Source of the DNA: an uncultured Clostridia bacterium
GTDB taxonomy: Bacteria; Bacillota; Clostridia; Oscillospirales; Oscillospiraceae
NCBI GenBank assembly: GCA_938049125.1
Contig: CALICR010000096.1
Span: forward strand, 1-13,301
Length of the DNA: 13,301 bases
Direction of reading: 5' to 3'
Part shown: one piece after another, positions 5,894-11,667 of the stretch
Position numbering within the stretch: position 1 is the stretch's first letter
Layout: each line of letters starts with the position of its first letter
Notes under the pieces: generated by a model
Told to the model about the DNA's origin: nothing
Databases searched by the model: none
What the model saw: only the letters and a program-made list of their open reading frames with translations
Translations under genes and position numbers: made by a program

Positions 5894-6421
5894 ATCGGCA
5901 GATTAGATCATGAGCTCAACGAGGAAATCCGGGACAAAGAACTGCGTGTCATCGGTGCGGACGGCGCTCAGCTCGGCATCATGTCCGCAGAGACCGCGCT
6001 GCGTCTGGCCGCCGAGCAGGAGATGGATCTGGTGAAGATCGCGCCCAACTCCACGCCTCCGGTCTGCAAGATCATGGACTATGGCAAGTTCCGCTTCGAA
6101 CAGCTGAAAAAGGAAAAGGAAGCGAGAAAGAACCAGCACATCGTCGAGATCAAGGAAGTCCGGATGTCTCCGAACATCGACACCAACGACTTCAATACCA
6201 AAGTGAAGAGCGCCCTGAAGTTCCTGAAGGACGGAGACCGGGTCAAGGTGACGGTCCGCTTCCGCGGCCGCGAAATGGCTCACACCTCCATCGGCCATGA
6301 CCTTCTCGTCAAATTCGGCAGCGACTGTTCCGAGGTTGCGAACGTCGATAAGCCGCCGAAGCTCGATGGCCGGCATATGTCCATGTTCCTCTCCCCCAAG
6401 AACAACAAAGCATCCAAATAA
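5894..6421 (+). CDS. infC: Translation initiation factor IF-3, AUC start codon
   Basis: IF3 binds the 30S subunit, prevents subunit joining and proofreads start codon and initiator tRNA choice. The N-terminal domain reads GRLDHELNEEIRDKELRVIG, then PPVCKIMDYGKFRFEQLKKE near 53-72. The C-terminal domain reads IKEVRMSPNIDTNDFNTK onward and ends with FLSPKNNKASK. No ATG, GTG or TTG lies at the right place. GGAGGTG (5880-5886) is 7 bases before an ATC codon at 5894, which gives a 175-residue protein of normal length and N-terminus. AUU starts are known for infC in other bacteria, where IF3 discriminates against its own non-canonical start and so limits its synthesis; AUC would work the same way. 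It is first in the operon with rpmI and rplT. Confidence 0.93.
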   Translation: MGRLDHELNEEIRDKELRVIGADGAQLGIMSAETALRLAAEQEMDLVKIAPNSTPPVCKIMDYGKFRFEQLKKEKEARKNQHIVEIKEVRMSPNIDTNDFNTKVKSALKFLKDGDRVKVTVRFRGREMAHTSIGHDLLVKFGSDCSEVANVDKPPKLDGRHMSMFLSPKNNKASK

Positions 6422-6448
6422 ATCGGTATTTACGGAAGGAGAACCACC

Positions 6449-6646
6449 ATGCCCAAGATGAAAACGCACAGCGGTGCCAAGAAGAGATTCAATCTCACCA
6501 AGACCGGCAAGGTCAAGAGAGCCCACGCCTTCAAGAGCCACATCCTCACCAAGAAGGACACCAAGCGCACCCGCCGTCTGAGAACCGGCACCTACGCTGA
6601 TGTCACTAACCAGGCAACCATTCATGAGATGATCCCTTACAAATAA
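6449..6646 (+). CDS. rpmI: 50S ribosomal protein L35
   Basis: A 65-residue, very basic protein starting MPKMKTHSGAKKRF, with GKVKRAHAFKSHILTKK and KRTRRLR, the standard L35 sequence and length. GGAAGGAGAA precedes the ATG. It lies 27 bases after infC and 29 bases before rplT in the conserved order IF3-L35-L20. L35 is an rRNA-binding component of the large subunit. Expression is expected to follow the infC leader attenuator. Confidence 0.98.
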   Translation: MPKMKTHSGAKKRFNLTKTGKVKRAHAFKSHILTKKDTKRTRRLRTGTYADVTNQATIHEMIPYK

Positions 6647-6675
6647 GGGCTGACCGGAATTAGGAGGATTTAAAA

Positions 6676-7029
6676 ATGGCAAGAGTCAAAGGCGCAATGA
6701 TGACGCGCAAGAGAAGAAACAAGATGCTGAAGCTGGCGTCCGGCTACTGGGGCTCCAAGTCCAAGCATTTCAAGATGGCCAAGCAGGCCGTCTATAAGTC
6801 CGGCAACTATGCCTTCGTCGGCCGCAAGCTGAAGAAGAGAGACTTCCGCCGCCTGTGGATCACCCGCATCTCTGCGGCTGTCGCCCCCTTCGGCATCAAC
6901 TACTCCCGCTTCATGAACGGCCTCAAGAAGTCCGGCATCGAGCTGAACCGCAAGGCCCTGTCCGAGATGGCCATCTCCGATCCCGCTGCGTTCGCGGCGC
7001 TGGTCGAGACCGCCAAGAAGGCCCTGTAA
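6676..7029 (+). CDS. rplT: 50S ribosomal protein L20
   Basis: A 117-residue basic protein starting MARVKGAMMTRKRRNKMLKL, with LASGYWGSKSKHFKMAKQAV and DFRRLWITRISAA; this matches L20 in sequence and length. AGGAGG ends 9 bases before the ATG. L20 is needed early in 50S assembly through binding 23S rRNA, and in several bacteria it also binds its own operon mRNA to repress it. The leader terminator at 5838-5866 makes a similar feedback plausible here. A strong terminator follows directly. Confidence 0.98.
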   Translation: MARVKGAMMTRKRRNKMLKLASGYWGSKSKHFKMAKQAVYKSGNYAFVGRKLKKRDFRRLWITRISAAVAPFGINYSRFMNGLKKSGIELNRKALSEMAISDPAAFAALVETAKKAL

Positions 7030-7045
7030 GAACATAGCAAGAAAT

Positions 7046-7085
7046 CGCGCGGCGGACCGTTTGGTCCGCCGCGCGTTCTTCTTTT
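7046..7085 (+). terminator. Intrinsic terminator after rplT
   Basis: CGCGCGGCGGACC (7046-7058) pairs perfectly over 13 bp with GGTCCGCCGCGCG (7063-7075) around loop GTTT, followed by a T-rich tail (TTCTTCTTTTC). It lies between rplT and the convergent aldo/keto reductase gene. Confidence 0.92.
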
Positions 7086-7088
7086 CTC

Positions 7089-8102
7089 TCACCGGCACTG
7101 GTACGTCGGACAGAGGGCGTAGATCTCGTCGATCCTCCGGCACTCCTCCTCCGTCAGCGGCGGCTGCTGCAAAAATTCGAGGTTCTCCAGGATCTGCTCC
7201 GGCTTCGACGCGCCGATGAGCACGCTCGTCACCTCGCCGTCCCGCAGGATCCAGCGGAGCGCCATCTGGGACAGGGTCTGGCTCCGCTCCTGGGCCAGCG
7301 CATGGAGCCTCCGGATCTGCTCCAGCCGCACCGGCGTCAGCGCGCCCTCGCCGAGGAAGCGGCCATCGGTGCGCATCCGGCTGTCCGCGGGAACACCGTG
7401 GAGGTAGCGCTCCGTCAGCAGGCCCTGCGCCAGCGGGCTGAAGGCGATGAGACCGCAGCCGTGCTCCGCCGCCGCCTGCTTCAGGCCGTCCTGCTCGATG
7501 TGGCGGTCAAAAATGGAGTAGCGCACCTGGTTGATGATGAAGGGGCAGCGCAGCTCCCGCAGAATTTCCATGGCCCGCAGCGTCGTGGTACAGTCGTAGT
7601 TCGAGATGCCCGCATAGAGGGCCTTGCCGCTCTTCACCGCCTGGTCGAGGGCCATCATGCTCTCCTCCAGCGGTGTCTCCGGGTCCATCCGGTGGTGGTA
7701 GAAGATATCCACGTAGTCAAGGCCCAGGCGGCGGAGGCTCTGGTCCAGGCTGGCCAGGAGATACTTCCGGCTGCCCCAGTCGCCGTAGGGGCCGGGCCAC
7801 ATGGTATAGCCCGCCTTCGTGCTGATGAGCAGCTCGTCCCGGTAGCCCTTGAGATCGTCCCGCAGGATGCGGCCCAGGTTCTCCTCGGCGCTGCCGTCCG
7901 GAGGACCGTAGTTGTTGGCAAGATCAAAATAGGTGATGCCGTTGTCGAATGCCGTGAAGCACAACTGCTTCATGTTCTCAAACACGCCGGTGCCGCCGAA
8001 GTTGTGCCAGAAGCCGAGGCTGACCGCCGGGAGCCGCAGGCCGCTGCGGCCGCAGCGGTGGTATTCCATGGTCCCGTAGCGGGACGCCTTCGCTGTATAC
8101 AT
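7089..8102 (-). CDS. Aldo/keto reductase (YghZ/Gpr-like)
   Basis: A 337-residue NAD(P)H-dependent oxidoreductase of the AKR TIM-barrel family, closest in style to the YghZ group (reported to reduce L-glyceraldehyde 3-phosphate and methylglyoxal-type aldehydes). Catalytic tetrad candidates are Asp60 (YFDLANNYG), Tyr65, Lys96 (STKAGYT) and His137 (DIFYHHR). YghZ-like blocks include AVSLGFWHNFG (26-36), MWPGPYGDWGSRKYLLASLD (101-120) and IAFSPLAQGLLTERYL. The start at 8102 is chosen because GGAGG (complement of 8111-8115) lies 8 bases upstream; an in-frame extension upstream into queT lacks initiation signals. The physiological substrate cannot be told from sequence. The gene ends convergently with rplT. 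Confidence 0.92.
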   Translation of the reverse strand: MYTAKASRYGTMEYHRCGRSGLRLPAVSLGFWHNFGGTGVFENMKQLCFTAFDNGITYFDLANNYGPPDGSAEENLGRILRDDLKGYRDELLISTKAGYTMWPGPYGDWGSRKYLLASLDQSLRRLGLDYVDIFYHHRMDPETPLEESMMALDQAVKSGKALYAGISNYDCTTTLRAMEILRELRCPFIINQVRYSIFDRHIEQDGLKQAAAEHGCGLIAFSPLAQGLLTERYLHGVPADSRMRTDGRFLGEGALTPVRLEQIRRLHALAQERSQTLSQMALRWILRDGEVTSVLIGASKPEQILENLEFLQQPPLTEEECRRIDEIYALCPTYQCR

Positions 8103-8123
8103 GCGCGATTCCTCCATTCCCGC

Positions 8124-8152
8124 TTGTCTGGTGTTTTTTCCTGTGCTATAAT
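8124..8152 (+). promoter_or_regulatory. Near-consensus plus-strand promoter with no plus-strand gene
   Basis: TTGTCT (8124-8129) and a perfect TATAAT (8147-8152) are exactly 17 bases apart, but both flanking genes run on the minus strand. A transcript starting near 8159 would carry the hairpin at 8163-8196 and then run antisense into queT. Confidence 0.45.
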
Positions 8153-8162
8153 CGGAGCAGCA

Positions 8163-8196
8163 GGACCCGGCGGCGTACAAACCGCCTGCCGGGTCC
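8163..8196 (-). other. Strong hairpin in the queT 3' region
   Basis: GGACCCGGC (8163-8171) pairs with GCCGGGTCC (8188-8196), extended by GGCG/CGCC after a one-base bulge, around a 7-base loop. No T-run follows it on the minus strand; on the plus strand T5 appears only 12 bases later (8209-8213). It may protect or end the queT mRNA, or belong to a plus-strand RNA; strand assignment is uncertain. Confidence 0.5.
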
Positions 8197-8218
8197 CGGT
8201 GAACCATATTTTTCCCGC

Positions 8219-8740
8219 TCAGGCCGGGAACAGCCGCTTTTCGAGGCCCCGGGCCGTCATGGCCCCGTAGAGCACCGCGCCGAGGGTCAGCAGCACAATG
8301 GCCTCGCCCAGAAAGACGTAGAGCGCATTGAGCAGGAACACCGGCCATGTGAAGCCCCCGGTCCCCAGATAGACCGCCAGCTCCCAGCCCACCAGCGGCG
8401 CATTGCAGAGCGCCGGCATCAGCAGGCCCGGCAGCGGCAGCCTGCCCACATGGACGCCGCGCAGCTTCCACATGGCGAGCGTCGCCAGCAGCGTCGCCAG
8501 CGTGCCCACCAGCCAGTCCAGCGGCAGGGACTGGGCCCAGCTCAGGTTATAGAGCAGGCAGCCCAGCGTCAGGCCGGGAATGGCCGCCGGGGTGAAGAAA
8601 GCGAAGATGCACAGCGCCTCCGACAGCCGCATCTGAATGGCCATCGTCGTGGAGCCGGGCCAGAGCAGGTTCTGGGCATAGGTCAGCACCACATAGAGTG
8701 CGGCCAGGAGGCCGCCCGTTGTCAGTTTTCTCGTGTTCAT
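8219..8740 (-). CDS. queT: QueT queuosine-precursor transporter
   Basis: A 173-residue membrane protein of the QueT family (PF06177), thought to be the substrate-binding S component of an ECF-type importer for a queuosine precursor. Family hallmarks are LTTGGLLAALYVVLTY (6-21), IQMRLSEALCIFAFFTPAAI (35-54) and GLTLGCLLYNL (56-66), followed by about four more hydrophobic segments and a basic tail. A preQ1 class I riboswitch directly upstream strongly supports the specificity. The ATG at 8740 is only a few bases from the end of the riboswitch terminator and no good Shine-Dalgarno is visible between them, so initiation may depend on the altered fold; an in-frame TAG upstream excludes a much longer N-terminus. 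The ECF energising subunits are not in the window. Confidence 0.92.
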   Translation of the reverse strand: MNTRKLTTGGLLAALYVVLTYAQNLLWPGSTTMAIQMRLSEALCIFAFFTPAAIPGLTLGCLLYNLSWAQSLPLDWLVGTLATLLATLAMWKLRGVHVGRLPLPGLLMPALCNAPLVGWELAVYLGTGGFTWPVFLLNALYVFLGEAIVLLTLGAVLYGAMTARGLEKRLFPA

Positions 8741-8745
8741 GGCAT

Positions 8746-8767
8746 AAAAATCGGGCGCAGAGCGCCC
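8746..8767 (-). terminator. Riboswitch-controlled terminator before queT
   Basis: On the minus strand GGGCGC (8762-8767) pairs with GCGCCC (8753-8758) around TCT, followed by GATTTTTA. The 5' side is preceded by GGATG, which is complementary to CATCC inside the aptamer loop, so an alternative pairing is available. Confidence 0.75.
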
Positions 8768-8773
8768 ATCCTT

Positions 8774-8815
8774 TCCCTAGTTTTGTTTCAAGACAGGATG
8801 GTTCCGAACTGTCCG
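8774..8815 (-). ncRNA. PreQ1 class I riboswitch aptamer
   Basis: On the minus strand a 5-bp stem GACAG/CTGTC (8809-8813 with 8792-8796) encloses the loop TTCGGAACCATC. The A-rich tail TTGAAACAAAACTAGGG follows, the hallmark of the small H-type pseudoknot of class I preQ1 riboswitches (compare the AACAAAACAAGGG tail of the Thermoanaerobacter aptamer). It sits between a promoter and a terminator immediately ahead of queT. The stem, the tail and the downstream gene agree; the exact pseudoknot pairing was not fully resolved by eye. PreQ1 binding would be expected to turn queT off. Confidence 0.78.
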
Positions 8816-8832
8816 CCCCGCAGGACAAGGCT

Positions 8833-8861
8833 ACTTTACCACAAAACTGCCCCACCGTCAA
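8833..8861 (-). promoter_or_regulatory. Promoter of the queT riboswitch transcript (TTGACG-17-TAAAGT)
   Basis: On the minus strand TTGACG (8856-8861) and TAAAGT (8833-8838) are 17 bases apart. The predicted start near 8826 places the aptamer about 12 bases into the transcript. The promoter abuts the ribosome binding site of the divergent ytqA-like gene. Confidence 0.7.
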
Positions 8862-8876
8862 GAGGGAGGTCCTCCC

Positions 8877-9764
8877 ATGTACCGCACCCTGAACGCCGCG
8901 CTCCGGGAACGCTTCGGCTGCAAGGTCTACAAGCTGTCACTGCCCGGCGGCACCACCTGCCCCAACCGGGACGGGACCTGCGGCACCGGCGGCTGCATTT
9001 TCTGCTCCGGCTCCAGCGAGTTCGCCGCCGCGGGCGACACTGTGGCGGACCAGCTTCGCGCTGCCCGGCAAAGAGTCGCCGCCAAGGCGGGGCCGGACGC
9101 CCGCTACATCGCCTATTTCCAGAGCTTCACCGCCACCTATGCCCCGCTGGCCGTCCAGGAGGCCCGGTTTTCCGCCGCCCTGGCGGACCCGGAGGTCGTC
9201 GCCCTCTCCATTGCCACCCGGCCCGACTGCCTGCCGCCGGAGGTCCTCGATCTGCTGGCCCGGCTCCGCCGGGAGAAGCCCGTCTTCGTGGAGCTGGGGC
9301 TCCAGACCGTCCACCCGGCCTCGGCCCGCTGGATGCGCCGGGGCTACGACCTGCCGGTCTACGACGCGGCGGTCCGGGCGCTCCATGACCGGGGCCTCGA
9401 GGTCGTGACCCATATGATTGCCGGTCTCCCCGGCGAGACCCGGGCCATGACCGCCGAAACGGCCCGTTACATCGGCGCGAGCGGGGCCGAGGGCATTAAG
9501 ATCCACCTGTTCCACGTGCTGCGCGGCACGGATCTGGCCGTCGAATACGCCGCCGGGCACGTGCCCGTCCTCACACCGGAGGAATATCTGGAGACCGTCG
9601 CCGCCTGTCTCCGCGTCCTGCCGCTGGAGGTCGTCATCCATCGCCTCACCGGCGACGGCGACAAGCGCACGCTCCTCGCGCCCCTCTGGAGCGCCGACAA
9701 AAAAGCCGTCCTGAACGCCCTGAACCGGGCGCTGCGGGACGTCGTACAAGGAGAACTCTTATGA
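8877..9764 (+). CDS. ytqA: YtqA/YhcC-family radical SAM protein (TIGR01212 type)
   Basis: A 295-residue radical SAM enzyme. The N-terminal region has CPNRDGTCGTGGCIFC (28-43); in this family the iron-sulfur cluster ligands are the first and the last two cysteines (C28, C40, C43), and C35 is extra. Further family blocks are YIAYFQSFTATYAPL (79-93), LSIATRPDCLP, VELGLQTVHPAS and VVTHMIAGLPGET. B. subtilis YtqA (MnmL) has been linked to formation of mnm5s2U at the tRNA wobble position; that role is known for the relative and inferred here. GGGAGGT (8864-8870) sets the start. The stop overlaps the start of the Nudix gene as ATGA, showing an operon. It is divergent from queT, another tRNA wobble-modification gene. 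Confidence 0.92.
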   Translation: MYRTLNAALRERFGCKVYKLSLPGGTTCPNRDGTCGTGGCIFCSGSSEFAAAGDTVADQLRAARQRVAAKAGPDARYIAYFQSFTATYAPLAVQEARFSAALADPEVVALSIATRPDCLPPEVLDLLARLRREKPVFVELGLQTVHPASARWMRRGYDLPVYDAAVRALHDRGLEVVTHMIAGLPGETRAMTAETARYIGASGAEGIKIHLFHVLRGTDLAVEYAAGHVPVLTPEEYLETVAACLRVLPLEVVIHRLTGDGDKRTLLAPLWSADKKAVLNALNRALRDVVQGELL

Positions 9765-10228
9765 AGCTGACCACCCTCTGCTACCTGGAGCGCGGGGATG
9801 AATACCTGATGCTCCACCGCGTCACGAAGCAAAACGACGAGAACCACGACAAGTGGATTGGCATCGGCGGCAAATTCGAGCCGGGCGAAAGCCCCGAGGA
9901 CTGCCTGGTGCGCGAATGCCGGGAGGAGACGGGCCTGACGCTGACGGACTACCGCTTCCGCGGCATCGTCACCTTCGTCTCCGACGAATGGGGCACCGAA
10001 TATATGCACCTCTTCACCGCCTCCGGCTTCACCGGGACCCAGCACCCCTGCGACGAGGGCGAACTGGCCTGGATCAAAAAAGCGCGCCTGCGGGAGCTGA
10101 CGCTCTGGGAGGGCGACCGCATTTTCCTGCAATTGCTGGAGGAGAACGCCCCGTTCTTCTCGCTCAAGCTGCGCTATCAGGGCGAGACTTTGGCAGAAGC
10201 CGTGCTGAACGGGAAGCCCATCCGCTAA
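9761..10228 (+). CDS. Nudix hydrolase (MutT/8-oxo-dGTPase-like)
   Basis: A 155-residue Nudix hydrolase that would cleave a nucleoside diphosphate linked to another moiety, using Mg2+. The Nudix box is complete: G37-K-F-E-P-G-E43, then R51-E52-C-R-E55-E56-T-G58-L. Flanking sequence KWIGIGGKFEPGESPEDCL and FVSDEWGTEYMHLFTA resembles the MutT/NUDT1-like 8-oxo-dGTP diphosphatase subgroup, but substrate prediction in this superfamily is unreliable. The start overlaps the stop of the ytqA-like gene by 4 bases, with AAGGAGAA upstream, so translation is probably coupled. The TAA at 10226-10228 runs straight into the A-tract of a bidirectional terminator. Confidence 0.92.
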   Translation: MKLTTLCYLERGDEYLMLHRVTKQNDENHDKWIGIGGKFEPGESPEDCLVRECREETGLTLTDYRFRGIVTFVSDEWGTEYMHLFTASGFTGTQHPCDEGELAWIKKARLRELTLWEGDRIFLQLLEENAPFFSLKLRYQGETLAEAVLNGKPIR

Positions 10229-10264
10229 AAAAGCAAGGCCGTCCTCAGACGGCCTTGCTTTTTT
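10227..10264 (+). terminator. Bidirectional terminator between Nudix gene and RiPP radical SAM gene
   Basis: GCAAGGCCGTC (10233-10243) pairs perfectly over 11 bp with GACGGCCTTGC (10248-10258) around loop CTCA, flanked by A6 (10227-10232) and T6 (10259-10264). It can terminate transcripts from both directions. Read on the minus strand it lies within the open frame of the radical SAM gene. Confidence 0.92.
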
Positions 10265-11239
10265 CTGCCAGGGGCAGAGGGGATTTCCGTAGGCGATGCG
10301 GTCATGCAGCTCCGTCTGGACCGAGAGGCACGGGCGGCAGTGATAGAGAAACCGGCAGCCCGCGCAGGGCTGCTCCGCCGCCTTCGGCGTGCAGGCGTGC
10401 AGCTTCGCGATCACCCCGGACCGGGCGTAATAGTCCTCGAGGCTGTCGAACCGCTCCCGGTAGTGGATGTGGCGGCAGGGCGAGAGGGACCCGTCCAGGT
10501 TCACGCTGAACACATCGACGCCCGCGCCGCAGCCCCGCTGCGGGCCGACATTCAGGTTGCCGAACAGCTCCGTCTGGAGCAGCAGCGCCAGCAGCGGCGA
10601 ATAGCAGCGCTCTACGCCGACGCGCACGGCGTTCTTCTTGTGCCGGATGACGTCGGCCACCCGGCGGAGCTGGTCCCCGGTGGGCACGCTCTTCATCTGG
10701 GCCCTGGCGTCTGGCTTGAAGGCGATGACGTCGAGGATGGCGGCGCCGTATTCGTCCGCCAGGTCCAGCATAGCCGGGAAGTCGTCCGCGTTGTTGGCGT
10801 GCATGACCCAGTTGATGCCCACGGTGCCCACCGGGTGATCCCGGAGCAGCCGGAGCGCCGCGATGGCATGGCCGTAGCCCTGGCGGGTCAGCGCATTGAT
10901 CTCTTCGGTGCTGCCGTTGAGGGAGATGTGCAGCTGGCTCAGCCCCGCCGCCCGGAGCCGGTCCAGCACCGCCTCCGTCATGCCCCAGCCGGAGAAGGCC
11001 GCCGCCGTCCACAGGCCGAGGGACCGGGCATAGCGGATCACCTCATCGAGATGGGGATAGCAGAGCGTCTCGCCGCCGCTCAGGGAGACGTACTGGACCC
11101 CGGCCTTTGCGCCCTCGTCCAGCCATTTTTTTGCTGTCTCCAGTGGCATATGCTTCGGATTATCCAGATTGCAGTAGCACTGGCTGCACCGCAGGGGGCA
11201 GGCCGTCGTCAGTTCCAGATTCATGGAAGTCAGCTTCAT
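10227..11239 (-). CDS. SPASM radical SAM peptide maturase (Nif11-associated type), no in-frame stop before terminator
   Basis: This is a radical SAM enzyme expected to modify the two Nif11-like precursors encoded just upstream. C14-P-L-R-C18-S-Q-C21 is the CxxxCxxC motif for the SAM-binding cluster, and VSLSGGETL (51-59) is the SAM-binding glycine motif. The C-terminal SPASM domain has C237 (GCGAG), G250-S-L-S-P-C255, C283, C292-A-G-C295, C301, C304 and C322, enough for two auxiliary clusters as in sactipeptide and other thioether or C-C bond-forming maturases. No RRE/PqqD-like leader-binding domain is visible. The start is taken at the ATG 11239 (AAGGCGGTG upstream); a GTG at 11248 is possible. 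Homology ends around P-L-C322-P-W, but the frame runs on through the terminator and formally to 9467, antisense to two genes. The product end is therefore uncertain. Confidence 0.85.
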
Positions 11240-11256
11240 ATTCCACACCGCCTTCT

Positions 11257-11288
11257 AAAAAAGGGGACGGCTGCGCACAGCCGTCCCC
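11257..11288 (-). terminator. Terminator between the RiPP precursors and the maturase gene
   Basis: On the minus strand GGGGACGGCTG (11278-11288) pairs perfectly over 11 bp with CAGCCGTCCCC (11263-11273) around loop TGCG, followed by T6 (11257-11262). It lies 23 bases after the stop of the second precursor and 17 bases before the maturase start. Partial readthrough would give much precursor mRNA and little enzyme mRNA. Confidence 0.92.
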
Positions 11289-11311
11289 ACCTGTTTGCCT
11301 GGGGCCGGGAT

Positions 11312-11635
11312 TTACCAGCAGCAGCCCGCGATGCCGACGGCGAACGCGCCGACGCCCACGGCCACGCCAACGGCGACACCCGCCACATAGCTGCCGATAT
11401 GGCCGCCGCCCGCGACGGCCTCGAGGTCGTTCTCGGACAGCTCGCCGTCCTTCGCCTGGGTCAGGGCCTTCTGGATGGCCTCGGCCATCTCCATCAGGTC
11501 CTCGTCGGAGAACTCGTAGCCCTTGGAGGCCAGGCTGGCCTTGGCTTCCTTCGGGTCCAGCTTCAGCAGCTCGGCGGCGTATTCCTTGTCGGCCAGCGCC
11601 TCTTCAAACTTCTTTGCAGTTTCAATGGTCATCAT
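11312..11635 (-). CDS. Nif11-like leader RiPP precursor 2 (Gly-rich core ending GCCW)
   Basis: A 107-residue precursor. Residues 1-77 form a Nif11-like leader: KKFEEALADKEYAAELLKL, KGYEFSDEDLMEMAEAI, then GELSENDLEAVAGG, a double-glycine cleavage site at 76-77. The remaining 30 residues are the presumed core: GHIGSYVAGVAVGVAV near the start, then a GxxxG-patterned hydrophobic stretch, and IAGCCW at the end. It has no Ser/Thr-rich lanthipeptide pattern; modifiable residues are the paired cysteines, Ser81-type hydroxyls, Tyr, His and Trp. GGGAGGT 7 bases before the ATG at 11635 fixes the start (a second ATG follows directly at 11632); an upstream in-frame extension overlaps precursor 1 and lacks a site. 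It lies 32 bases after precursor 1 in the same transcript and is followed by a terminator and the maturase gene. Confidence 0.85.
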   Translation of the reverse strand: MMTIETAKKFEEALADKEYAAELLKLDPKEAKASLASKGYEFSDEDLMEMAEAIQKALTQAKDGELSENDLEAVAGGGHIGSYVAGVAVGVAVGVGAFAVGIAGCCW

Positions 11636-11667
11636 GGTATGTACCTCCCTGTTTTCTCTTTTTTTGC

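Noticed and set aside
8103..8471. N-terminal extension of the aldo/keto reductase into queT
   Set aside because: It overlaps queT in another frame, crosses a strong hairpin and lacks initiation signals; the ATG at 8102 has a good ribosome binding site and matches family length.
9467..10226. Extra 250 codons at the C-terminus of the RiPP radical SAM protein
   Set aside because: This part is antisense to the Nudix and ytqA-like genes, lies beyond a strong terminator and shows no domain; only the lack of a stop before the terminator is kept as a finding.
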